The notes below the pieces were generated by a model, which was given only the letters and a program-made list of their open reading frames with translations, ran no database searches and was not told the DNA's origin. Shown piece by piece: positions 50,626-61,700 of a DNA stretch of 64,000 nt. The stretch spans positions 19,076,219-19,140,218 of the forward strand of contig NC_088315.1 in NCBI RefSeq assembly GCF_910592395.1, in the 5' to 3' direction. The number at the start of each line of letters is the position of its first letter. The first letter of the stretch is position 1. The translations under genes were made by a program, and so were the position numbers. Source of the DNA: Lineus longissimus (lineage: Eukaryota; Nemertea; Pilidiophora; Heteronemertea; Lineidae).

Positions 50626-53157
50626 GTAATGGTCAATTTAAACGAAAGCTCCCCTACCGTGTATCAGTCTTTTGGGACAGTTGAACCAGGTTCTGGTCAA
50701 TTCAAACGAAAGTCTTTCCTCCCTAGCTCCCCTACCGTGGACCATCGGTACTATATGGAATGAATGCATGTGGCTGTATGGGTGCAGGACTGGATGGTAA
50801 GAAGAGACTTTTTGGGAATACCATGGATGACAGAATGGCCCAAAAATTAGTGTTCAGATTGCAGATATCGGCTGAGATTTTAACGGTAATGCTATACAAG
50901 AGTCTTGTTAGGTTGTATTGTAGTAAGATAAACCGCAGATGAAACCAGGTTCATGCTTGCTTTGACTTGATGGATGGTCCCTCGCAGGTGACACTTGGCA
51001 CCGTCTCCTCTGTCTGTCCCCTTCTCCAGCATCCTGTCGTGAGACCATGTAGACCTTTAGTCTAAGTCCACCGGATTTACTGATGGCTCTCGGTTGTTTA
51101 TCTGCTGGGGAGGACCATGTCCTATATATCTGCTCAAGGTCATGCAGAATGGTTTGACAATCCCATATCCATTTATAGGAACATTGTCGCAATCAATCTG
51201 CATAATCTTGGGTAAAGACAAGGACATTGTCACAACCAGTCAGCCACGCAGAGGACATTGTCACAATCACGCCACTTTCTATTCCCAAACTACTCATTCT
51301 GATGGCTGGAGACTGTTTTATCAGACCACATGTTAGAAGCCTCATAGCCTAGTGGTTAACACTGCTGACCACCATGGAACACGGTCCAGACTTTCCAAAT
51401 GAGAAACAACTACGAAAATTAATTCAAAAAGACTAGAACTTTATATTTATTTTGGAATAACTATTCTGGGAGTTCACATATTTCAGCACATCATTATACA
51501 GGCTGTTTACAGACAAATACTCTAGCATCACCGACGTAAGACTGTTTCAATTATGACTATGAAATCGACACAAAAGCCAACGCTAAACATGATGCCATGA
51601 TTGTCGGACACTTTGTTAATTTCTTTTCAAAATTAACCAGCACTGAACGACCTTGTGCACTGACCCTCAAGTTACTTGAATAATCACGAAACTGGTCTTA
51701 GGTCCGTGAAAGTAGAGTACATGTATATTCAAAGCATGCCAATCAGACCACAAGCATTACCAATTAGGTCACGGAAACCGCAACGTCAATGAAATACTCA
51801 GAACACAATCATTTTGATATGACAGTGGTGGGTCCAGGTGCCAGGAAAAAGAGGGGGCGTGCACTGCATTTCTCATAATTAGTCATGTTACAAAATTTGA
51901 TGGTCATTTTCAAAGATTTCCATGAATTAGGGAAAGGGGGCAGACGAATGCCCCCTTTGCTCCATACCAGTACGTAACAATAGGTTACGGACTCGAGCAT
52001 GACAAAAACCAGCCAAAAAACCCAGATATTTTTTGGGGTCAAGGTACCATTTAGTTTGTTTTGTTTCGGGCTCATTTAAAAACGTTCAAATTTCAGCTTC
52101 CTTCCCTTGAAAAATCTGTTTGTTCTTTAGCTTGAGAGACACAATAAGTCTCCATAAAACAAGTAACACGGCCGGTGTCTAGGATATTTCTCGAACATCA
52201 GAGATGCCCTTGACCTGCAGCAAAAAGTCAGAAAGGTTTTTCTTGTAAAAATCTTGTCCATTGATCAGCCCTCACTCGCACAAAAACCCCTCTAAAAGGC
52301 CTATTTCTGGTCCAATTTTGAAAATTTAAAGATCCCAGAGAGCTAAGACAGAGATTGCTCAATTTCAGTCAAATTTAGCAAAGGTCTGAAATCTGCCAAA
52401 AATATTGAAAACCCTGAAACATGTGCTGAAATGTTCCCAATAATAAGATTCTGGAAGGGGTTCTGGTGAGAAACGAAAGAAAATAATTTTGCTGTTTTAA
52501 GCTCGTGCTGCAGCCCCAACAACCCAGACCAATAAGCCGAACAGCATTAACCCATTATTTCTTGCAGTGGTGTGAGGAGCTCACTTACTACATTGGCAGC
52601 AAGTGCAAACTGCAAACCCACTCTTTAATATAAATCAGAAAGACATTCATTAGAAATTCAAAAGCAATTACGAGCTACAATCCTCAACAAAAAACATTTT
52701 GCTAATTTTGCAAAAGATCTCATTATTAGTATTATAACCTGTTCACCCCCATTTCCTTACAAGGACTATTCCAGACTAGTCCATTCCACGACTAGGCCAT
52801 TTAGTCTATGCATTTCCAATACCCGACAAATCTATTTTTAAAATGCAGGGGGGCGCGTTGCGGCAACCGTACGGTGCAATTACGTCAGCCTGAAAATAAC
52901 GTTTCATAACAACACGCTTTTGAACCATAAATGCAATTAGGAAAGCAAATCGGCAAATTCTGGATTTTTTCCGCCAACGAAAAATCTCATGACATTTTCT
53001 ACTTTTGATCAGCTATACTCATTTTGAATCCGACATCTCCTAGCAATTTTTAAAGACCCACACCGTTTGTCTTGTATTGTAATGTATTTTCTTGTGGCTC
53101 AGGTAAAATGGAAATAAACATTGCCATATGCAAGCTAATTCACTGAAACTTGGAATT

Positions 53158-53503
53158 ACAGTAGAACCTCTCTATTAAGGACACCCTCGGGACTGAAAAG
53201 TGCTGTCCTTAATAGAGAGGTGTCCTGATCAGAGAGGTCAAATTGAATGGAAACAACCAATCTGGGACCAAACCTAGTGTCCTTAATAGAGAGGTGTCCG
53301 CTAAGGGAGGTTCCACTGTAGTTGTACAGTAGAACCTCCCTTAGCAGACACCTCTCTTATAAGGACAACCTATCGATTAAGGACACTAGATTAGCTCAAA
53401 TTGGTAGTTTTCATTCAATTTGACCACTCTAATCAGGACACCTCTCTATCAAGGACAACACTAGTCAGTCCCAGGGTGTCCTTAGTAGAGAGGTTGTACT
53501 GTA
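53158..53503. mobile_element. Two CAGTAGAACC MITEs in opposite orientation, back to back
   Basis: Copy one about 53158-53322 (TACAGTAGAACC to GGTTCCACTGTA), copy two about 53326-53503 (TACAGTAGAACC to GGTTGTACTGTA), separated by a few bases and inverted relative to each other. Both keep their terminal repeats. Confidence 0.88.
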
Positions 53504-54171
53504 TATCAGTCTACACAATGGCATAGTTTAAATTCATATTCAGTACGTACTTAAACAATCAGAAATTTCAAATTCAAGTTAAATTTTCAAATATTTGAAC
53601 AAACGGTGTGGACCTTTAAGACAAAGATTGCCCCCTAAGGGTAGAGAAAATACATATTACAGGAAAATTACTTGTGCTCGACTTGTAAAACACGTAACAT
53701 TTGATGAAAAGTTAACAAAAATAATCTGATCCATGTCAAATAACGCGCATAAATGTTCTGATTATACATGTACTTGGAACCAAAATAAAGCGATTTTGTG
53801 AAATGACAAGTACGATAGTACCATGAACTGTCAGACATGATTGTAATTAAAATATCAATGTTAAATGTATTGAGAATTACTGTGAACCGCAAATATTTCG
53901 CCTTTTTTTTCCTTTATGAAATTCGCGAAAATTTCCCCCCAAAATAAAATTTTCACAATTTTCTGTTTAGCGGATTAAGAAATCCTCTTTCCATTTGAAG
54001 TTTAAATTTTTTTTAATCATTCGGGAAACGAGATTATTGGCAAACATTTGGCGGTTTATAGTACAAATGCACAATAGTTTAACCCTTTCACTAGCAAAAT
54101 GTTTTCTCGAATTTAAGTTTTTTAAAATCTGGATCCAGCAGGTGTAGGCCTACCAGTAACGAGTCCCTCAT

Positions 54172-54443
54172 CCACTACTTCAGACTCGTCAAGAAAAAGA
54201 ACAGGGTTAAACTTCAAACTTCACCCACAGGTCCATCCAGGACAGAATCTCAGGGGCCAACATCCTACAAACAAGCAATTTTGGTGCTGCAACAATTATT
54301 GTGACATCCACTACTCCAGACTCATCAAGAAAAAGAACAGGATTGAACTTCAAACTTCACCCACATGTCCATCCAGGACAGAATCTCGGGGGCCGTCATC
54401 CTACAAACAAGCAATTTTGGTGCTGCAACAGTTATTGTGACAA
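54172..54443. repeat. 136-bp tandem duplication upstream of LRP5/6
   Basis: CCACTACTTCAGACTCGTCA at 54172 recurs as CCACTACTCCAGACTCATCA at 54308, continuing through CAAGCAATTTTGGTGCTGC. Confidence 0.85.
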
Positions 54444-54595
54444 TGAGCGATAAAAAGATTGCTCATCTGCGGGTAGAAGCCATAATCGCTGGGTTTGATA
54501 TGGAAACAGGTCACAGTGATGACCACCGCAAACAAGAGACTTCTGTCAGATCTCGGGTAGCTGCGACAGGACTTGCTTGTCTGCAGGGGACATAA
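54236..54595. repeat. Dispersed 'ACCTGCGA..CTGCAG' repeat, copy 6
   Basis: AAAAAGATTGCTCATCTGCG, GGAAACAGGTCACAGTG and CTTGCTTGTCTGCAGGGG match the family; it overlaps the 136-bp duplication. Confidence 0.6.
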
Positions 54596-55107
54596 TTGCA
54601 GGTAAGCAACCTTCAGTGGAGTCTAGATAGGGATTAACAGAAGAGTATCCGTTACAACACCACACTGGAATAAAACTTCCATAACAAACTTACTGATTGT
54701 TTTTATACACACAGTATAATAACGCCGTAGTCCTGCACGAGAGGAGAAATCATAACAGAGGCTACACACACCTCTGCACAAAATATATCCGCCATTTTCT
54801 AAATCCGGCCCGAGCTGAATCCGGTCTGAGCTGAATCCGGTCTGAGCGGACAAATCCAGAATTAACAAACAATGCAATCCTGAACACATAACGCTTGATT
54901 CTTGCGTTTTTGCACCTTGCATGTTCTGCATAAAATGGACACATATCTTGTACATTTCGCTGACCAACAAGGCAGCTATTGCCAGCAACAATCAATCAAT
55001 GTCGTCATATATTCAACTAAAATGCGCCTTAAAGTAATGTACATATAAATACGTCATATGTTTCTCTGTACAATTAGCAGATAGCATTCAAGCAGTTTTT
55101 GTCTTAT

Positions 55108-55225
55108 ACACAGTGCGGTAAACGATCGAGTCTGTCTTATACACAGTGCAGTAGACGATCGGGTCTGTCTTAAACACAGTGCAGTAGACGATCGGGTCTG
55201 CCTTAAACACAGTGCAGTAGACGAA
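55108..55225 (-). repeat. 33-bp tandem repeat, about 3.5 copies, downstream of the RhoGAP stop
   Basis: Unit contains CAGTGCAGTAGACGATCG. Being 33 bp, it keeps frame; on the minus strand it reads S-S-T-A-L-C-L-R-Q-T-R repeatedly, in the same frame as the distal stop-less unit of the array at 55291. The open frame from there ends near 55054. No resemblance to a known domain. Confidence 0.8.
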
Positions 55226-55290
55226 CCTGAAGTTCGCGCATTCCGTGCACATTGTTCCTGAATTTGGCCAATATCTGATTTGTTTACAAT

Positions 55291-55567
55291 TTCCTCATCT
55301 CTCCCGAAGAAGAAGAACCCAACTTTAGACTTCCTCATCTCTCCCGAAGAAGAAGAACCCGACTTTACACTTCCTCATCTCTCCCGAAGAAGAAGAACCC
55401 GACTTTACACTTCCTCATCTCTCCCGAAGAAGAAGAAGAACCCGACTTTACACTTCCTCATCTCTCCTGAAGAAGAAGAACCCGATTTTACACTTCTTCA
55501 TCTCTGCCGAAGAAGAACCCAACTTTAGACTTCCTCATCTCTCCCGAAGAAGAAGAACCCGAACTGA
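55291..55567 (-). repeat. 37-43 bp minisatellite of seven units, the first being the end of the RhoGAP coding sequence
   Basis: Units start at 55531 (coding copy), 55494, 55454, 55411, 55371, 55331 and 55291, with spacing 37, 40, 43, 40, 40 and 40; the length changes are whole AAG/GAA codons. On the minus strand most units read G-F-F-F(-F)-G-R-D-E-E-V-stop. The unit starting at 55454 reads R instead of the second G. The most distal unit (55291) has ATTGTAAAC where the others have GTGTAAAG, so it lacks the stop and stays open. Confidence 0.93.
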
Positions 55568-55717
55568 TCCAAGAGTGCCAGAACCATCTCCTCCAGGTAT
55601 TTCGAAGACTGCGTCATCATCTCAAAACTCGTAAATTCAGGCCGTAGTATTGTTGGCCACCAGCAGATGGCGAGGTTTTTAGTATCCATATTGTTCTCCC
55701 CTTGGAAGTCAGAGACC
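55525..55717 (-). CDS. RhoGAP terminal exon D
   Basis: After acceptor TTCTCCAG the first base completes AAG (Lys), giving [11 protein letters not shown], then [15 protein letters not shown] with the conserved Asn, [19 protein letters not shown], and the end [11 protein letters not shown]. Stop TAA at 55525-55527. In human ARHGAP35 the corresponding point reads FFFYN and a proline-rich tail follows; here there is no tail. The last 37 coding bases are the first unit of a tandem array. Confidence 0.9.
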
Positions 55718-58700
55718 CTGGAGAAGAAATGAGACCGAGATTAGCGGAAATGAACAATGGAATAACGACTGGGAGACCAATTTCCTTGAATTTATAATTT
55801 TTTGGTAAAACAAAAAGTTTTACATTCATACAATCTTGGCCATGTTGACAAGGAGTAAGACCTCTGCAATTTACTGCAAGAAAACAAGTGAAAAAGCATG
55901 AAAAAAAGAAAAGAACACTGGATTTATAGTAACTCGGGGCTTGAAATTAAACTCAGAATATCTGTTCTTGTTTTACGAATGTTCTTGAAATGACATGCCA
56001 AAAGATCTCAAATTATTTTCCAGGTTCAAAATGTCATATTTAAGAAATATTTTGCAGTCATTTGCAACGCAATTTGTGGCAGGCAGGCAAGACGATCAGA
56101 AACAAATGCACTGTGGCATCCTAATTTGTAAAACATACCAGGTGACACAAAAAACTTTCGTCTACTTTTGGTTTTGAGTAACTCACATAATATCAATCAT
56201 AAATTTTCCGAATTTTGCCCCCATATACCTAAGCAATAATTCTACGCCCATAGATCTCAGCAAAATGGGGTCAGAATTTGGTAAATTTATGATTGATATC
56301 ACAGGAGTTATTCAAAACCAAAAGTTGGAAATGTTTTTTGTGTCACCTAGTATCTAAATTGGAATGTTGTATTCAATGACAATGCACTAAGACTCATGAT
56401 GGAGGTGTTTCAGAACTGGAATTTGAGGGGAAACTAAAACTGCTAATTCAACCTAAAATCAGGCAGGTACAAAATTAATTGGAAAGGAATTGTTAATAAC
56501 AGGCAGAGTTCATGCAAAACATGCCAGATATTAGTAAAATTAACAAAAGACGTTTCACACTTGAATCCGAGCTGTATAAAACTCAACTTTCAATGTGGAC
56601 AATTGGTTCTCCAACTTGTCGAGAGTCAGCTGTTTGCATGAGTTCTCCAACTTGCAGAGGATCGGTAATCCAACTTGCCGAGAATCACGTGTAAGTCCTT
56701 CCAACTAACCAAGCAGAATTGAAAAACTTTTCTCCCTTGCCAGGACAAGACAGCTCGGTAAGTTGGATGACCGGCATGATCCTCGACAAGTTGGGACGCT
56801 GCTTCTAAGTGAAGTGAGATTATCACGTTGGATTCGAGTGCAAAAGGACAAGACGCTTGCCAAGAAAACGGCTGCAGTTCACATCAACATCTGAGTGCCG
56901 TTTATTTTCTTGGCCAACGTTTAAATATTAATCCATCCCCAACAGTGAATTAAGGAATAATTTGGAAGTGTTCTGGTAAACAGGGCTGTTGTTTAGACTA
57001 GCAGGCAGTGGTGACGTTATTAACACCTGCAGACGACAATCTGAGGAAGTTGACTTCTGATAAACCCTGTGAATAGCATAGTTCGTCGTATACCTTTAAG
57101 CCCCGAATACCGCTAACAGACAAGTGGCTTGTAAGGTATCACACAGCAGCTGGCTATGCCAAGTGCCATGAGAAACTAGGTCAAATTGGCATTTCAAACT
57201 TGATTGTCAGCGTCCGTTCAAAATTCTTAACAACAACGCCAACAGCGATAAGGTTGTCTCATCTGTTGTTAATTTCAAATGACGTCAAACGGAGTCATGC
57301 AAGACGTTTCATCTGAATCAGCTCAAGTTGGAAAATGACGAGGGTATGGATCTCGCGAAACATGATAAGTTTCGCTGTCGTTTTGCCTGATTTGTGGTTT
57401 TTCTGGTTGACTCTGCCCCCTTGTGGATTCGATAGGTACTACATTATTGCCGCTTCTCTTCTGCGGCAATTCAAATTTACAAAGATACAGTGTACATTGT
57501 CATTCTTGAACCCCAGACCTCACGGTTCACAGTACAAGCCTCATGCACTTTGATACTTCAGAGATATCAACATCAATTACAATAGAGATGATTTGTACCA
57601 TAGCAATGCATGGGGAGCTACCCTAAGCCGGGACGCATTCTAGTTCATGTATCTTACAAGGTTAGTTAATAAAGCAAGACAAGTATTAAGCGATAAAAAA
57701 AGCTCAACAAATGAAGCCTGTAGTTCCTTTTCTTTCCATTCCACTGATTCCACAAAAAAGGATTATCTCCAAAAAGACAGACGCCAACATTTCTTTTTTT
57801 AGTCAGTCCCCCACTCCAAAGGACAAAACTGAAGTGGTGTAGTGCCTAGGGTCTCTGACTGGCAGTCTTGACGCCCCTGGTTTGATCCCCACTGTCAGCG
57901 TGAGACTGTAGGCAGGTCTCCTTGTCTTACACACCAATCTCCATTCAGGTCTTTAAAGGATACCGGCCTGAAATGCTCAAATTGGCGCACTGACTAACCA
58001 ACTCATCTTCAATTTGAGCAGGAATTTGTCAAACAAACTTGCTGCCATTCAAGGTTGGCCAACTCACCTGGCTCAGGCAAAAACAACACTGTCGCCCACA
58101 GAAATTTATAACCCTCACTGCTGCCTGTGTTCTACAACAAGCCCTGTGAAATGGTGGGTGTGTTATGATATACGCCTAAAACTCCGAGCACACAGAGAAA
58201 AACATCTACAAATCATGTCGTAGAGGCTTTCTAAATCATTTATTCTGTTTTGTGGTGTTATGTCATTCACAAAGACTTTGACAACGCAATGCTCCTAATA
58301 CCAACAAAGCCAAACGTTTCTTTTTCTTTTATTCATATATTTTATGGACCTCTGCGCCATGATTGTGAAGACTTTGATTCCCATGTGCTGCCAGCTTAAC
58401 TGATTAACTTAGCCATCTAAAGTTGTTAACTACTGTATTAATGCACGAGCCTTGCAGCTTTTATGCTTGGGATCTTGGGCAAGACGTTTTTATCAGCACA
58501 GGATGCTGTGGGCAGCCCACTAGTTCTGGAGGAAAACGCGTTCTGTGAATCGGTATCTGTAAACTGGGAGCACTTCAAAGGATTAAATATTTGGACATCA
58601 TTTGCGAATTTACGGAATTGAACCACTATTTTTGCCATGATGCAATCAATCAAGAAAGAATATCCCAGGTCGTAAAAATTTTCAAAATTTCCAAAATTTT

Positions 58701-61700
58701 CTAGTTTTACTGATGAAAGATGAAAAGGTGTTTGTGATAGTGTGTCAGTGTGTTTAAGCCAGTCAAGGCCCATCTGCTTAATACACAGGACTTTTACAGG
58801 TAAAATAGGCCTTTTGTACAGGCACCCTTTGCCGGCTTAAAAACACCAACACAGTATTACCACAGAAGTGGACAAAAAGTAAGTTAATAAGTTATGTCTG
58901 GTAACAATATGACATGCAATGATTTGACTACCACCGGTGGTTCACTTCATACCGGTTTTGTACCAGAACCGGTTTTTGTACCGGTACTTGTTTTTGTACC
59001 ACCTTTGGAACCGGAACCGATTTTTTGTACTGGCATCCTTTTTTTTGAGGCCATGGCTGTAAACTAGGGCCCCCACGACATAAATCTTCCAACACCACCC
59101 CCAACCCCTTCCCAACGGTTGTTTTTACACGTCCCGCTATTTCCAACCAGAACTGGCATAGCTTTCAAATCAGATTCGAACGATTCGATAGACAGACAAG
59201 CTGTTCATCCCTTTTACCAACAGGGGGCGTTTCAACAGCTTACCTCTAGTTCATATTTTCTGAAAGGAATTCAAAATTTGAAGTAATGTAGCAAGTCCGA
59301 AATAACTTATAAAACTACAGGTAAATCACTGCTTGGGTCTGAAAGGCCCATAACCATTGGAGAAGTCGATGATTCGACTTTTTAAATTTTTTGTTGAAAC
59401 CGACACCTTAAATTCACAGACAACATCCCTATCAAAGTGGGACTCTTACAAAGGACTGACTCCATCAGAGTTGTTACCCGCCTAAAATAAACCAATTAAT
59501 TTTCGTGTGGTTTTTTTCTTCAGTTCTACCAGAGTGGTTTCTCACTTAGAATGACCCGATCAATTTGTGTGGTTTTTTTGCAATTAGCGAAAAATTTTGA
59601 AAAAATAAAATTTTCAGTTTTTTTATTTTTGTATTGGCAGGTTGCAATTTTTTTGGTTTTTCCAATCAAATTTTTTTTTCTCGATTTCATCATTTTGAAA
59701 CAAGGTTGTTTGCAAAATTTACGAAATAATAAAATTCCCACGAAAATTTCCTGGTTTACAGTAGTCAATACAGTACTGGCGGTCACCACAAAATGTTGCG
59801 GGGGAATCCGGCCCTAAGAATCAACAATAAGGCGGGAAAGGGGAATACCTATCAATAAGACGAAAAGAAAACTTAGTAAGAAATGAAATTTTTTTTACAG
59901 GTGGGGCCCAAGACAAAAAATCATGCAATTACCAGTAAATATGAACTCTTCTGCTAGTCACATTGATATGGCTTACCAGGAAGTATTAAAAAGCTAATTG
60001 TAGATTGAAAATGCCTGTGAAATCCTACCAGTTTCATTGACTTGTCGGCGGCTCCAGCTGGATTGGAAACCACGCCCTTTCTGGGAATGTGCAGACAGAA
60101 TCTAAAAGTTTACCCTAAACCACACCAAGAAACCAAAGAGACGTTACGATAAATCTCATTAGTACGATGTGTCGGACACTTACTTCCTAAGATGTGTCAC
60201 TAGATACTTGAGGACGTCATAATTCACGCTCGGAAGCTTTTTGAGAACTCCACGCAGCATAAGCAGTCGACTACTCTTCTCTGGAGCGCCTGAAAGGAGG
60301 GAATAAGAATGTCTATTATCGTACTCTGCCAGGGCTTGAAATTCATCAGAGGCAAACGCCTTCATGCCCTCTCTCGTTGCCCTTCAAATTCTTTCCTTCT
60401 TTTCCTTCACGAATTCAGCTCCTTCTTCATTAACTCCAATTTCAAGTGTGCCCTTTTTCTCAAAACTTACAAAAATGCCCTTTTTCGGCCAAAACTGCTA
60501 TGCCCTTTTGAAATGAATCTTCGCTGCACTATGATAACAGAAGAACTATTTCCTCGGAAATATTCCAGAATTCACCCTATTTCCCATTAAGATTTACTGG
60601 CTATAATAAAGTTTTTGTTAGAAATGAGTAAAATATTTTTTGTTTTTCCAAAATATTTTTTTCCCGATTTTGTTATTCTTACAACAATTTCCAGTTATTC
60701 ACAAAAATTTCATGATTTTCAGTAATGCTTCCTTCTCAGTTTCATCACACCATTAATCTTATAATACAATTTACAACATATAAAATAACACCATGTTTTG
60801 AACAAGGATGTGATGATGTTCAGAGCAAAAAAGAAAAGAAAACTGTCGTAATCAGCTTTACATTTGCAAAATATGCCTCTAAAATGCTTAATTTTGGTCT
60901 GATTTTGAAAATTTGAAGTTCTTCAGAGAGGAGAGGCATTCATCTTTCAAATTCTGTTGTCAAAAAACAGAAATCTTCCAAAAATCAGAAATATCACATC
61001 CCTGTTTGGGAGGCCACAGACATGCAAAACCTATCCTCACACACAAAAATAGAACTGAAAATTGACATAAACAACATTTAATTTGTAAAAAATCCAGTCT
61101 TACAACAAAATGATTTATTTACATTTTTTTAAATGCACTAATTTTACTGTATTTTATCAAGACCACATTGGCGTAGTACCAGGTGTTAGTAGCAGACCCC
61201 TTCTCAGCCTCTAAGTTCTCCCTCTGAAAAGAGTTCGGAGATACTCCGAAAACTCTCCTGGACCATTCAACCTGCCTCCATGACGGGTAATTTGCTAGTT
61301 GTAATAAACATCAACCTGCCCCCATGACGGGTAATTTGCTAGTTGTAATAAACATCAACCTGCCCCCATGATGGGTAATTTGCTAGTTGTAATAAACATC
61401 AACCTGCCCCACGACGGGTAATTGGCTAGTTGTAATAAACATCAACCTGCCCCCACGACGGGTAATTGGCTAGTTGTAATAATAAACATCAACCTGCCCC
61501 CATGACGGGTAATTGGCTAGTTGTAATAAACATCAACCTGCCCCCACGACGGGTAATTTGCTAGTTGTAATAAACATCAACCTGCCCCCATGACGGGTAA
61601 TTGGCTAGTTGTAATAAACATCAACCTGCCCCCATGACGGGTAATTTGCTAGTTGTAATAAACATAGGCGAAACAGCTTCAGCATCCCGCTATCATAAGC

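Larger units (their letters stand above)
46272..50985. repeat. Long inverted repeat (arms about 370-430 bp) enclosing about 3.9 kb
   Basis: Left arm about 46272-46650, right arm about 50560-50985. Arms share, in inverse orientation, CCATCAAGTCAAAGCAAGC, GAACCTGGTTT, CTGCGGTTTATCTTAC, ACAACCTAACAAGACTC, ATGGTCCACG, GGAGGAAAGACT and CTCTTCAATCGC. The right arm has about 130 bp extra in the middle. Between the arms lie the 637-bp duplication and the 85-bp array. No transposase-like frame was found. Confidence 0.8.
44712..55290. other. Space between the RhoGAP 3' array and LRP5/6 exon 1
   Basis: About 10.6 kb without a recognisable gene. The LRP5/6 promoter and 5' UTR must lie at its left end, but I see no convincing TATA or initiator. 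51000-53150 and 53510-54170 are plain AT-rich DNA; the rest is the listed repeats. No AATAAA for the RhoGAP was found in the first 900 bp after its stop. Confidence 0.7.
55718..60183. other. RhoGAP C-D intron (4.5 kb)
   Basis: Holds the foldback at 56137, the dispersed repeat at 56590, the SINE at 57830, and a cluster of ACCGGT/ACCGG motifs at about 58930-59035. 59470-59770 is a T/A-rich dispersed repeat ending GGTTTACAGTA, with relatives near 60600-60725 and 53880-53960. Confidence 0.65.
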
